Shown here piece after piece: positions 8,401 to 16,430 of a stretch of 32,509 nt of DNA. The stretch comes from Cytophagales bacterium (GTDB lineage Bacteria > Bacteroidota > Bacteroidia > Cytophagales > Thermoflexibacteraceae): contig CANGYA010000022.1 of the NCBI GenBank assembly GCA_947457925.1, positions 1 to 32,509 on the forward strand, written 5' to 3'. Below the pieces are notes generated by a model. That model was not told the origin of the DNA. It saw only the letters and a list, made by a program, of their open reading frames with translations, and made no database searches. The translations under genes and the position numbers were made by a program. Position 1 is the first letter of the stretch. The number at the start of each line of letters is the position of its first letter.

Positions 8401-11361
8401 TGCAAAACGAATTAAAACGTTAGGTTGGTTAGCAACTACAGCCAAACTAACTACATCACGTCTCCAATCAGAAGCTGACGTTGGTAAGAATTCTGCTGTT
8501 GTACCTGGTAGGGTAGCCAAACTCAAGTTAGGATTGGCATTTACACTTTGTTTTAGATAAACAGTTGTCCAAGTAGTACCACAGTCTGTAGAAACTTGTA
8601 CGCCTAATCTATCTTGTGAAGCACCTAAGGATACATAAGGATTGTGTGAAACGTCAAAAGCTAAAACAGGGTTTGCAATACCAGAGAAGTCCATAGGAGG
8701 TAATACAAAATAATCTATCGCACCAACAATATTTTGGTTATAGTTATCAAAATAAAAACCTCTTATACTTTCAGCAAAACCACCTATACGCAAGGCAGGG
8801 TTAGTTAGCCCAACAACTCTCCAAGAAGTTGCAGAAGTTGCACTTGGCACAACTGTCCAGCCCAAAGGTAAGCCTGCTTCCAAAGTTTCATTCATGCCGA
8901 AGCTTGCAGGAGCAGCAACATTAACAACATTTTGTCTAACCACATCAACACTACCACCAGGACCTACTAAAGTCAAAGTAACTGTTTTTAAACCAGCAGT
9001 AGTATAAGATACTGTTACAGGTTGTAAAGTTGTTGTTGTTGCTGTCGCAGGAACTGCACCCGCACCAAAATTCCATCTGTACTCATTCACAGTACCAGTA
9101 GAAGTAGGAGTAAAAACTACAGGGCGACCCACACAAGCCGAAGTAGGAACAACAGTAAAGTTACCAGCAGGTACATCTGCATTGTAACATAATCTAAAAC
9201 CTTGACCTTTACCACTACCGTCTGTAACCATACGCATAGTTAATACACCCGTTGTAGATACAACATCTACAGCTTGTGGAGGAGCAGGATTAGCAGCAGT
9301 ATAAACTGCAAAAGGAGTACCCGCAGCAGATGACGTATTGTAAAGTTCTAAACGGTCTCCTGTTCCAAATTGGAAAGCAGAAAAATTAACTGTAATTCTT
9401 GCAGCATTAGGAGGAGCTATAGTCCAAGTACAATTTTGGTTATTGCCATATTCTCTTGCAAAACTGCCATCTTCTAATGTTCCATTTGGAGAACTTAAAA
9501 GTGTTGTACCAGTACAATAAGGGCCTGAAATATTAGCAGCTTGTCTAACAGCTTCGTAAGCATCTATGATACCATAACCTAAGAATGTACTCCAGCTACC
9601 ATTTGGTTGGTCTGAATTACAAACATAGTTACCACCACCTGTAACTTTTCTTGCAGTACCCTCGATAAACTGACGCACTTGGTCTCTTGTTAATGTATTA
9701 TCAACACCAACAACTAATGCAGCTACACCAGCAGCATTTGGACAAGAGAATGAAGTACCATCAATAATACAATATTGACCTGAAGTAAATCCTTGGAAAG
9801 GAGCTACGTCTCTACGGTCTGTAGTTAAAATTTGATTACCCGGAGAAGCTACATCTGCAAACTGTCCATATTGGCTAAAGCCTGCTCTCGTAGCACCTGC
9901 GTTAGACGCAATAGAAGATATGATACCTGGAATACGACCAGGGTAGCCCGAAATAGCTAAATTGCTATTACCAGCAGATGCCAAAACAACCTGACCTCTA
10001 CCACCTCTACCCAATGTTAATGCACGGTTAAACGCATCAGTAACAACTGGAATATCAAAGTTAGGATTGGTGTTAGCCGCAGGGAAACCATAAGAGTTAG
10101 AAGAAACCTCACAGTTACCATTAGCTGGTTGCCAAGACCAATCCACAGCCGCCGCTAAACCAGCATTACCAGTTGTAAATATTTGAATAGGAACAATAAC
10201 TGACCTCGGAGCTACACCCGCACAACCAATGCCATTATCTGCCACCGCAGCAATTACGCCAGCACAAGTAGTACCATGGTCGCCATTAGCATCAGTATTA
10301 GCAGCATCACCTAAGTTACCAGGGTTCGCAGGGTCAAAACCATTTGCAGCCATATTAGCCACTAAGTCTGGGTGGTTTCTATCCACTCCATTGTCAATAA
10401 CGGCAACACGAACACCTTGTCCACGAGTAGTCGCAATGTCCCATGCTTCATCTACACGCATAGAGGCATCTGTGTTCCAAGGCATATCAGAAGGACGTGG
10501 AGCAGCCAAACCTGGAAAAGCAGCACGAGCCTCATTTACAGGATAAGCTCCACCCGGAATACCCGCAGGAGTAATTCTGTGAGAATATTGCCAAGGCCAC
10601 AATGGGTCATTTACAGTAGCTGTAGTACCCTTTACTCCTTTAATGCCTTTCAACTTTTTAGCATCTTCTTCAGATACAGGTATTGGAGTACCACCACTAA
10701 AAGAGATAGCCAAATCAAAATCTACCGCAGCATATTCAAACTTTGTTGATTCATAGAATTGGTTAGCCATTTCAAGGGCATTACCTTTTGCATTTTTGTC
10801 CGCATTCAAAATGTAAATGCCTTCTGCAAAAGGATATTTTTCTTTGATAGTAGTGTTAGTTACGGCAACTAAAGCCCTTAATTCATCTAAAGATGTGCTT
10901 GGCTTTAATTTCACATAGAACTCACTCGTGACACCCATGGTTTCATCATTCGTTGGCTTAGTAACGCCAGACCAATAGATGTAAGGGTTAGCAGCTACTA
11001 CTTTAGCGTCAGCTTCTAAGGCTACTAATACTTGCTTAAGTTGCTCTGGCGTACTAATACCAGTTTCACTTAAATCTACTTTAATAGCATTATTTCTGCC
11101 ACGTACCGTAGCTAATTCCGCAGGTAAGTCGCCTTTAAAACCTGCTTTATTTAGTATCTCTTTCTTGTCAGCATCACTCACATTAGGCTGAAACTGCACA
11201 AAGATACTCGTGTATGATAGACGATAAGTTGCCTTAGCTCTATTTACAGATGAGTAGTCATAAAGTTCCCCAGACAAGTTTCGTTGAGCCATTGTAGGTA
11301 AGCCCCACAATAAGCACAAAGAAGCCAAGAGGAATTTCATGTGCATAAAATTGTTTTTCAT
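5470..11361 (-). CDS. Giant secreted subtilisin-like (S8) protease with CUB, PKD, FN3 repeats and T9SS sorting domain
   Basis: A 1963-residue exoprotein. A signal peptide ends near MAQ (residue 26) and a propeptide-like region covers about 27-250. The S8 catalytic domain has Asp323 (VAVIDNGVD), His362 (DHGTTCAG), oxyanion Asn465 (ASAGN) and Ser537 (DGTSFSCP), all intact. Then come a CUB domain (about 616-726), a PKD domain (about 733-817), a choice-of-anchor/MAM-like domain (about 825-1005), one FN3 (about 1017-1108), a second MAM-like domain (about 1125-1305) and six more FN3 domains to about 1870. The C-terminal 75 residues (YPNPNEGSF, then AGIYIVNI) form a type A T9SS sorting domain that directs export and attachment to the cell surface. 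It probably digests external protein. The T9SS machinery itself is not in the window. Start codons at residues 6 and 8 would also leave a working signal peptide. Confidence 0.95.
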   Translation of the reverse strand: MKNNFMHMKFLLASLCLLWGLPTMAQRNLSGELYDYSSVNRAKATYRLSYTSIFVQFQPNVSDADKKEILNKAGFKGDLPAELATVRGRNNAIKVDLSETGISTPEQLKQVLVALEADAKVVAANPYIYWSGVTKPTNDETMGVTSEFYVKLKPSTSLDELRALVAVTNTTIKEKYPFAEGIYILNADKNAKGNALEMANQFYESTKFEYAAVDFDLAISFSGGTPIPVSEEDAKKLKGIKGVKGTTATVNDPLWPWQYSHRITPAGIPGGAYPVNEARAAFPGLAAPRPSDMPWNTDASMRVDEAWDIATTRGQGVRVAVIDNGVDRNHPDLVANMAANGFDPANPGNLGDAANTDANGDHGTTCAGVIAAVADNGIGCAGVAPRSVIVPIQIFTTGNAGLAAAVDWSWQPANGNCEVSSNSYGFPAANTNPNFDIPVVTDAFNRALTLGRGGRGQVVLASAGNSNLAISGYPGRIPGIISSIASNAGATRAGFSQYGQFADVASPGNQILTTDRRDVAPFQGFTSGQYCIIDGTSFSCPNAAGVAALVVGVDNTLTRDQVRQFIEGTARKVTGGGNYVCNSDQPNGSWSTFLGYGIIDAYEAVRQAANISGPYCTGTTLLSSPNGTLEDGSFAREYGNNQNCTWTIAPPNAARITVNFSAFQFGTGDRLELYNTSSAAGTPFAVYTAANPAPPQAVDVVSTTGVLTMRMVTDGSGKGQGFRLCYNADVPAGNFTVVPTSACVGRPVVFTPTSTGTVNEYRWNFGAGAVPATATTTTLQPVTVSYTTAGLKTVTLTLVGPGGSVDVVRQNVVNVAAPASFGMNETLEAGLPLGWTVVPSATSATSWRVVGLTNPALRIGGFAESIRGFYFDNYNQNIVGAIDYFVLPPMDFSGIANPVLAFDVSHNPYVSLGASQDRLGVQVSTDCGTTWTTVYLKQSVNANPNLSLATLPGTTAEFLPTSASDWRRDVVSLAVVANQPNVLIRFANVNDFGNNIFVDNINITTTTPPGLLNVFSATGNPNTAALTATAVSASQINLTWSDNSNNETGFVVQRTLAAQPNNYVTVAALAPNTTSYSDAGLAAGTAYRYRVFAVGPQGVSNAAVPATFVVTTQSATEPFTLFSGAATQPAALSTFWSENFNGCTLPAGWTRQTLAGDAAFDFWRISNDPLMVFDGSRAAQAPFAGCFASFDSDRFSELGGAEDATLESPTINATGLTQIFLSFDAFFRSGAGGRFTVEVFNPTTSTWVAVFDRTTPSIGTFTGTTFTPASIAPIDISSLIANTTTGRIRFRWRGGWSWAAAVDNVQLQSSVPSPINLTAAITAPTQATLRWIDQNTGETGFDIERSTTNATTGFAVVGTSGALAGIGLQGTFVDNTVVAGTRYWYRVRARLSPTSTSDPSNVVNVMSIAAPTNLTAAANQFNLTTVELNWTNNATNATGTVVERSLTPSTGFAPIANLGVVNSFSNTGLTENTRYFYRVTSVAAGQQSDYSNEATILTGITTPSDLTATATSANLVVVRWSDNSSNESGYRVERQNLVTGAFALLANLPANSVEFTDVNLNPDTQYTYRVSAVGLNGNTAVYTANASALTFPATPTGLVARGVNSSRIDLTWVDNSTTEFGYEIWRSTSAAGTYTLVDRITRQNMTSFSDNTVAHNIMYYYRVRAFREAGAFSAVSNTAVGITKFDAPELRLVVAANKRVVLEWTNNTPDAEGFILERTSMLDNNVPTGFASITTLSRGVTTYTDNNVQPGITYFYRLRAFNNTTRATSANSNTVNARLIPGIPSTPLNLTGVAGNAQVMLSWNAIPDLDLANYEVYYFSENSLRKLAGTTKDTKMTIGGLENGILHTFTVRAVNTAGLRSEVSNEVDLRPSIVLSNNDDAVAASFNVYPNPNEGSFRLTFSKEAKPTMLTVTNAAGQVVFEKSISEFSGSEDINLSNVAAGIYIVNIVTEKASYQRRVSVIK

Positions 11362-11413
11362 AAATATTTGGTATAGGGTTTAAAATTTACGAAAGGATTA
11401 AAAATGAAAAGAA

Positions 11414-11746
11414 TTATTGCTGGGCTAAGGTTTCGTCTAACTTAGCAGCTTGTTGTGGTGTCAAAACAGTTTTTACCTTAGCGGCTAACGTTTTCACATC
11501 ATTTTTTTTATTCTTTTCGCTAAACAAGATTTCAGTAACTTGTACGGCTTGCTCATCTGTCAAATTGAGCTTAGCCTTCATTACTTTCATCATTTTACTC
11601 CGCTCTTTATCCTTTGTGTTAGCAGTTGAAGTGGGAAGTTCCACAGTTGCTACATTAGCAGAGGTAGCTTTTTCTTCTTTCTTCTCTTGGGCATTCGCAG
11701 CAAATGCAAAACCTAAGAAAAGGGTTAAGAATGCAAGTGTTTTCAT
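11414..11746 (-). CDS. Small secreted protein with LTxxQ-like motifs
   Basis: About 110 residues from the ATG at 11746, chosen over an in-frame ATG at 11791 because it yields a clean signal peptide, MKTLAFLTLFLGFAFAANAQ. The mature protein is charged and helical: a Lys/Glu-rich linker, then ERSKMMKVMKAKLNLTDEQA and VLTPQQAAKLDETLA. The paired LTDEQ and LTPQQ segments resemble the LTxxQ motif of periplasmic Spy/CpxP-like proteins, which act as envelope-stress chaperones or sensors. The similarity is motif-level only. It lies 52 bp upstream of the exoprotease in the same direction and may be the first gene of that transcription unit. Confidence 0.8.
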   Translation of the reverse strand: MKTLAFLTLFLGFAFAANAQEKKEEKATSANVATVELPTSTANTKDKERSKMMKVMKAKLNLTDEQAVQVTEILFSEKNKKNDVKTLAAKVKTVLTPQQAAKLDETLAQQ

Positions 11747-11937
11747 AATGTAGGAATTTGGGTTATAATGGATTTTTTTGTCAAAACTCAAAAAGTAAAG
11801 AGTTGATTACCAACTTTTTACCCTAAGATAGAATTATTCAATGTCGCAAATTAGGTAATAATTCGATATTTTAAAAAAAATACGAAAGAAATTAAAAAAA
11901 TAACTGCGTTTTTCAGCCTTATTTTCATTATAGTTCT

Positions 11938-12969
11938 TTAAAAGTGCTGCCAACCTTGTGCTTTTAAGGGAACTTGTTGATTGCCACGAGTTATCAAATG
12001 TGTAGATTTATCTTCTGTGATGTATCCAATGAATGAAATATCTGAATGGTTCTTGATTTTTTCATAGTCTTTTTGAGAAATAGTAAATAGAAGTTCATAA
12101 TCTTCGCCACCATTTAAGGCACAAGTCGTTGGTTCTAAGCTAAATTGATTCAATGCCACCTCATAAGTTTCTTTATCTAACGGAATTTTATCCTCAAAAA
12201 TAACTGCACCTACCTTAGATTGTGAACAAATATGCAAAATTTCGGAAGCCAAGCCATCTGAAATATCTATCATAGCCGTAGGTACAATACCCATATCTGC
12301 CAATTCATAAATAATATCCATACGAGCCTCTGGTTTTAGCTGCCTTCCTATAACATACTCATAATCAAATAGTTGTGGTTGCATAGACGGATTAGCTAAA
12401 AATTCTTGCTTTTCTCTTTCTAATAATTGTAAACCCAAATAGGCTGCTCCTAAATCTCCTGTAACACAAATAATATCACTGGGTCGTGCCGTATTTCTAT
12501 ACACAACTTGCTGGGGCTGTGCCTTACCAATGACCGTAACGGCAATGACCAAGCCAGAGGTAGAAGTAGTCGTATCGCCACCAATAATATCAACGTGATA
12601 CTGCTCACAAGCTAAACGCATACCTGCATACAACTCGTCAAGGGCTTCAACCGAAAACTTATTGCTAACGGCAATGCCTACGGTAACTTGTTCGGGTTTG
12701 CCGTTCATGGCTGCAATATCCGAAACATTCACAGCTATAGCCTTGTAACCCAAATGTTTGAGAGGTGTATAAGTTAAATCAAAGTGTATTTTTTCTACCA
12801 ATAAATCTGTAGAAACTAACGTAACTTCATTGGCAGTAGGTTGAATGACAGCAGCATCATCACCAATGCCTTTTTTGGTAGAAGAATTGTAGATTTTTAT
12901 TTGTTTGTGAATGTGATTAATAAAACCAAATTCGCCTAAGGCAGCTAATTCTGTACGGGTATTGGACAT
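11938..12969 (-). CDS. thiL: Thiamine-monophosphate kinase
   Basis: 343 residues, the usual length for ThiL, which phosphorylates thiamine monophosphate to the cofactor thiamine diphosphate using ATP. Recognisable family features in order are LGEFGFINHI at the N-terminus, the Mg-binding GDDAAVI (36-42), STDLLVEKIHFDL (53-65), VNVSDIAAMNGKP (79-91), GGDTTTS (130-136), a later ISDGLASEI motif and NGGEDYELLFT in the C-terminal half. No truncation or missing motif is seen. It lies 109 bp downstream of dnaN on the same strand, but a terminator-like hairpin (13024-13060) separates them. The other thiamine genes are not in the window, as is common for this stand-alone salvage and final-step enzyme. 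Confidence 0.95.
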   Translation of the reverse strand: MSNTRTELAALGEFGFINHIHKQIKIYNSSTKKGIGDDAAVIQPTANEVTLVSTDLLVEKIHFDLTYTPLKHLGYKAIAVNVSDIAAMNGKPEQVTVGIAVSNKFSVEALDELYAGMRLACEQYHVDIIGGDTTTSTSGLVIAVTVIGKAQPQQVVYRNTARPSDIICVTGDLGAAYLGLQLLEREKQEFLANPSMQPQLFDYEYVIGRQLKPEARMDIIYELADMGIVPTAMIDISDGLASEILHICSQSKVGAVIFEDKIPLDKETYEVALNQFSLEPTTCALNGGEDYELLFTISQKDYEKIKNHSDISFIGYITEDKSTHLITRGNQQVPLKAQGWQHF

Positions 12970-13023
12970 AAAGCTAAACGAGAAATTTACATTGAAAATA
13001 CAAAAGCAATGGCACTAAAAGGC

Positions 13024-13060
13024 ACAACCCTACAAAGAATGAGCTTCTTTATAGGGTTGT
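13024..13060 (-). terminator. Hairpin downstream of dnaN
   Basis: ACAACCCTA pairs with TAGGGTTGT (9 bp), followed after one mismatch by six more pairs, with a 5-nt loop. On the minus strand it is followed by GCCTTTTAG. A plausible dnaN terminator with only a short T-run. Confidence 0.6.
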
Positions 13061-13078
13061 TTATGAAAAAATATATGA

Positions 13079-14206
13079 TTAATAATAATAACTTGTCAAA
13101 CTTACAGGCATTACCAACATCAATACGTCTTCTCCTTGTGTATTACTTGTAGGTAACATCAATACGGCACGATTAGGTTCAGACATTTTTACATATACTT
13201 CGTTGGTAGCTAAGTTGCTCAACATCTCCATCAACATACGAGCCTGAAAACCTATTTCCATTTCATTACCGTTATAGTCGCAAGACAAACCTTCATTGGC
13301 TTCGTTAGAAAAATCCAAGTCTTCGGCAGAAACTGTCATAGTTTCACCACCTAACTTGAGTTTTACTAAGTTAGTAGATTTGTTGGCATAGATAGAAATA
13401 CGTTTCAAAGAACCTAATAATTCTACTCTGTTAATGGTCAAGTTATTAGCGTTGTTCAAAGGAATTACGTTTTCGTAATCAGGGAATCTCTCATCTATTA
13501 ATCTACAAACCAACTTCATGTTACCAAAAGTAAAGAAGGCATTAGATTTATTGAAAGTTACAAGTACAGGAATATCACTTGAAGGCAAAGCATTTTTCAA
13601 TAAGTTCAATGCTTTTTTAGGTAAAATCACAGAAACTTCGGATTGAGAAGTTACGTCATCTCTGCGGTAACGCACTAAACGGTGGCTGTCTGTAGATACA
13701 AACGTAACATTCTTAGGGCTTAACTGCACGAATACGCCGTTCATAGACGGTTTCATCTCGTCATTGCTAACTGCAAACAACGTATAGGCAATAGCACTTG
13801 ACAATACCTCCGCAGGGAACTCTATTTCTTCGGTTGCCTTTACTGCCAATGGCTCTGGAAAATCATCAGCATTTTCACCTGCTAATCTGTAACGACCTTT
13901 GTCCGAAATAATTTCTACGGCATAGGTTTCTGGGTTCATCACAATCGTAACAGGTTGTTCGGGCAAGTTCTTCAAGGTTTCAATCAACATTTTAGCGGGG
14001 ATAGCCACTTTGCCGTCCTCATCACTATCTACAGCTACCTCTGCGGTCATTGTGTTCTGCATATCAGAAGCTGTGATGATTAACTTGTTATTTTCTACTT
14101 TGAATAGAAAATTCTCTAAGATAGGCATAATAGGGTTGCTCAATATCACACCGTTTAATGCCCCTACTTGTTTAAGAAGATTAGCTGAGGAAATGATGAA
14201 TTTCAT
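13079..14206 (-). CDS. dnaN: DNA polymerase III beta subunit (sliding clamp)
   Basis: 375 residues, the normal clamp length. It begins MKFIISSANLLKQV and contains clamp signatures such as LPEQPVTIVMN, NGVFVQLSPKNVTFVSTDSHRLV, LIDERFPDYENVIP and a C-terminus VLMLVMPVSLTSYYY that replaces the more usual MPMRL-type ending. Three tandem clamp domains are expected. The homodimeric ring tethers the replicative polymerase and many repair proteins to DNA. A TAACTTCG sequence at 14238-14245 (minus strand) is one base off the TAnnTTTG promoter element and could drive it. dnaA is not adjacent. The gene lies about 11 kb from the origin candidate at 25285-26520 and reads away from it. Confidence 0.97.
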   Translation of the reverse strand: MKFIISSANLLKQVGALNGVILSNPIMPILENFLFKVENNKLIITASDMQNTMTAEVAVDSDEDGKVAIPAKMLIETLKNLPEQPVTIVMNPETYAVEIISDKGRYRLAGENADDFPEPLAVKATEEIEFPAEVLSSAIAYTLFAVSNDEMKPSMNGVFVQLSPKNVTFVSTDSHRLVRYRRDDVTSQSEVSVILPKKALNLLKNALPSSDIPVLVTFNKSNAFFTFGNMKLVCRLIDERFPDYENVIPLNNANNLTINRVELLGSLKRISIYANKSTNLVKLKLGGETMTVSAEDLDFSNEANEGLSCDYNGNEMEIGFQARMLMEMLSNLATNEVYVKMSEPNRAVLMLPTSNTQGEDVLMLVMPVSLTSYYY

Positions 14207-14286
14207 ACGAGATTGTTATAGTTTTTACAATAATTTGCGAAGTTACAGCTATTTTATTGAAAATAAAAAATAAAATTGATAAAAAC

Positions 14287-14321
14287 AAAAGTTGCTCGTC
14301 TATCTGAGATGAGCAACTTTT
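14287..14321 (-). terminator. Intrinsic terminator after the coiled-coil protein gene
   Basis: AAAAGTTGCTC and GAGCAACTTTT form an 11-bp stem, extendable by four pairs inward. On the minus strand it is followed by a T-rich tail (TTTTGTTTTTATC). It separates the coiled-coil gene from dnaN. Confidence 0.85.
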
Positions 14322-14347
14322 AAGCTATTGAACCTATGAATTGATGC

Positions 14348-15256
14348 TTATTTTACATTGAAGGTTGTACTTCCTATCATGTAGTTTTCGCAGTAAATTT
14401 CTACAAAATATTTACCACTAACTAAAAGATTTGTAGGCTTGAAAGAAAAGGTAACAATTTGTCCTGTGTTGTCAAACTGTATGTCTTGTGTCTGTGTATA
14501 GTTGGCTTCTTGTCCTGCATACAAAAACTTCCCCGAAGTGGCATCTGTGAGTGGTGTACCCGATGCGTCCATGATTTTAAGGTAAAGTTTCTTCTGTCCT
14601 TGTTCTGCCACTTTATTGTCGTCTAACTGAAACTGTACTTGTAGCTGTTGAATATGCTTGGCTTTGTAATTGGTTTCAGTTCTTATTTTGCCGTTTTCTG
14701 CAATGGCAGCCACCATTATATTTTTAGTCTTTAAGACCGAAGCTGTTTTTACTTTTTGCGACAAAGATTCATTACTGCCCGAAAGCACCGTAAGCTGCCC
14801 AGTCAAACTATCTTTAATAATTTTTAAGCCCTGATTTTCAGACGATAACTGTTCGTTTACCACTCGCATTTTTTCTATCTCTACGTCTTTCTCTCGTAGT
14901 ATAGCCTCGTACTCCTCTATCTTCGCCAAGATTTTTTTGTAACGGTCTGTAGCTATTTTTTTGGAAACTTTCAGCTCGTACTTCTCTCTTTCCAACTGCC
15001 TTTTAATTTTTTGCAATCCCTCTACCTTGCCCCCCAACTTCGTAATCTCTTGTATCTTCTCGTCAAGCACCTTCGAAATAGAATCTAATTTGGCATACGC
15101 CTTTTCTATTTGCATTTGCTTTGTTTCTAAGGCAGCCACATCTTTCTTTACTTGTTGCTTGAGGTCATAAGCATAGTAACCCAAGAAAGCTATGATGCCA
15201 ACCAGCGACACAATAATCAGACTGATGAGCAGATTGCGTTTTGGTGTATTATCCAT
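14348..15256 (-). CDS. Membrane-anchored coiled-coil protein, function unknown
   Basis: 302 residues. A short basic N-terminus (MDNTPKRN) is followed by a single membrane segment (about 9-28, LLISLIIVSLVGIIAFLGYY). A long predicted coiled coil with Lys/Glu heptads runs over about 32-165, and a compact beta-rich C-terminal domain covers about 175-302 (LYLKIMDASGTPLTDATSGK, GKYFVEIYCENYMIG). The layout suggests an inner-membrane anchor holding a periplasmic domain at the end of a stalk. I do not recognise a named family. It lies upstream of dnaN on the same strand but has its own terminator, and its upstream region abuts the first parS site, 85 bp away. Confidence 0.85.
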   Translation of the reverse strand: MDNTPKRNLLISLIIVSLVGIIAFLGYYAYDLKQQVKKDVAALETKQMQIEKAYAKLDSISKVLDEKIQEITKLGGKVEGLQKIKRQLEREKYELKVSKKIATDRYKKILAKIEEYEAILREKDVEIEKMRVVNEQLSSENQGLKIIKDSLTGQLTVLSGSNESLSQKVKTASVLKTKNIMVAAIAENGKIRTETNYKAKHIQQLQVQFQLDDNKVAEQGQKKLYLKIMDASGTPLTDATSGKFLYAGQEANYTQTQDIQFDNTGQIVTFSFKPTNLLVSGKYFVEIYCENYMIGSTTFNVK

Positions 15257-15340
15257 GTTGTTAGTCTTTAATATGCTGTTACTGTGGGCAAATTTAAGAA
15301 AAATTCACATACTTGCAACATTGTTTACAATCTTAACCTT

Positions 15341-15370
15341 TCACAAGTGTTTCACGTGAAACACTTGTGA
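15341..15370. other. parS: parS centromere site 1 (ParB-binding)
   Basis: The 16-bp sequence TGTTTCACGTGAAACA at 15348-15363 exactly matches the broadly conserved chromosomal parS consensus bound by ParB. It is extended on both sides into a perfect 30-bp palindrome (TCACAAG on the left, CTTGTGA on the right). It lies between the divergent coiled-coil gene and ybeY, 28 bp upstream of the ybeY ATG, so bound ParB could also influence these promoters. Confidence 0.93.
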
Positions 15371-15398
15371 ACTACCGTTATTTTAATCTCTTGGCACA

Positions 15399-15836
15399 AT
15401 GGCAAAAAAAATTAACTTCTTTGTAGAAGATGTCGAATTTACACTCAAAAACAAACAAAATATACGCACTTGGATATTCGACACGATTCAGGCGTATCAA
15501 TGCAAGGCAGGGGAAATTAACTATATTTTTTGTTCTGATGAATACTTACGAAAAGTAAATATAGAATACTTGCAACACGACTATTACACAGACATTATTA
15601 CGTTTGATAGTTCGGAGGAAGAAGGACTTATTGCGGGTGATATGTATATAAGCACAGAAAGAGTTGCAGACAATGCCGAACAATTAGCAACAACCTTTGA
15701 GCAAGAACTCTATCGTGTGTTAATACATGGCATCTTGCACCTTATTGGTTATGCAGATGACACAGATGAAAATGAAGCCGAAATGAGAGCATTGGAAAAT
15801 AAAGCCTTGCAAAATTTGACTTCGAATAAGTCTTAA
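15399..15836 (+). CDS. ybeY: Endoribonuclease YbeY (rRNA maturation)
   Basis: 145 residues, typical of the UPF0054/YbeY family, a metal-dependent RNase in 16S rRNA 3'-end maturation and ribosome quality control. Family marks are FCSDEYLRKVNIEYLQHDYYTD, TFD (about 68-70), GDMYIS (80-85) and the metal motif HGILHLIGYADD (from His110). The usual H-x3-H-x5-H triad is here His110, His114 and Asp120. An Asp in the third position is, as I recall, common in Bacteroidota YbeY. The start ATG gives the normal N-terminus. The gene is bracketed by the two parS sites and ends before a strong bidirectional terminator. Confidence 0.93.
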   Translation: MAKKINFFVEDVEFTLKNKQNIRTWIFDTIQAYQCKAGEINYIFCSDEYLRKVNIEYLQHDYYTDIITFDSSEEEGLIAGDMYISTERVADNAEQLATTFEQELYRVLIHGILHLIGYADDTDENEAEMRALENKALQNLTSNKS

Positions 15837-15857
15837 AAAAAACTCATTCCCAAAAAC

Positions 15858-15881
15858 CAAGTGTTTCACGTGAAACACTTG
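15858..15881. other. parS: parS centromere site 2 (ParB-binding)
   Basis: A second exact TGTTTCACGTGAAACA at 15862-15877, embedded in a perfect 24-bp palindrome (CAAG on the left, CTTG on the right). It lies 514 bp from site 1, just past the ybeY stop. Clustered parS sites are typical of chromosomal origins. Confidence 0.93.
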
Positions 15882-15887
15882 AAAAAC

Positions 15888-15924
15888 AAAACGGTGTCGT
15901 CTTGCTATAAGACGACACCGTTTT
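15888..15924. terminator. Bidirectional intrinsic terminator between ybeY and the anti-sigma kinase
   Basis: AAAACGGTGTCGTCTT and AAGACGACACCGTTTT form a perfect 16-bp stem with a 5-nt loop (GCTAT). The A and T ends make it functional in either direction between the convergent genes. Confidence 0.92.
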
Positions 15925-15951
15925 AACATTGATAGTAGCTCTTTGGCTGTA

Positions 15952-16353
15952 CTACAAAAAGAATTTCATCAGGATAGTGCTGCCATTGCCCACAAATTCC
16001 ACTTCATCTGCCAAGTTTTGAATGAGATAAATGCCTCGACCACCTGTTTTAAAAATATTTTCTGGCGAAGTAGGGTCGGGTAGAGTCTTGTAATTAAAGC
16101 CTCTGCCCTCGTCTTTTACCGTACAACAGATTTCTTTTTCGGTAACATCTAAAGACAAATCTACAATTTTTCCTTGATTGTTTTGATTACCATGTGTAAT
16201 GGCATTGGCTACAGACTCTGTTACGGCAATCATAATATTGCCGTAGATGTCCTCACTGAACTGCACTTTTTCACGAGCATTGTCTATGAAACTTTCTACA
16301 ATCCGTATATTTTCAGGCAAAGAAGGTATCTTGAGTTTGAACGAATAATTCAT
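15952..16353 (-). CDS. RsbW-like anti-sigma serine kinase (HATPase)
   Basis: 133 residues of a single GHKL ATPase fold of the RsbW/SpoIIAB type. The N-box is TESVANAITHGNQNN (about 49-63), the G1 box KDEGRGFNYK and the G2 box GGRGIYLIQNLADEVEF. In partner-switching systems such kinases bind a sigma factor or output protein, phosphorylate an STAS-domain antagonist on serine, and are reversed by a SpoIIE-type phosphatase. A phosphatase of that class is encoded at 1329-4886, but no STAS protein or sigma factor is in the window, so the circuit is inferred. The gene ends against a bidirectional terminator. The region 16354-16479 upstream is non-coding. Confidence 0.9.
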   Translation of the reverse strand: MNYSFKLKIPSLPENIRIVESFIDNAREKVQFSEDIYGNIMIAVTESVANAITHGNQNNQGKIVDLSLDVTEKEICCTVKDEGRGFNYKTLPDPTSPENIFKTGGRGIYLIQNLADEVEFVGNGSTILMKFFL

Positions 16354-16430
16354 ATTCTAAATGAGTTACGATTTTACAATAACTTATACGCAAAGCACCG
16401 CCGTTTAGTTAGCCTTTTGAGGTGCAGAAA

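Noticed and set aside
15720-15929. A 69-codon minus-strand frame starting MLKRCR and containing FHVKH
   Set aside because: FHVKH is simply the translation of the second parS site. The frame runs antisense through ybeY and the terminator.
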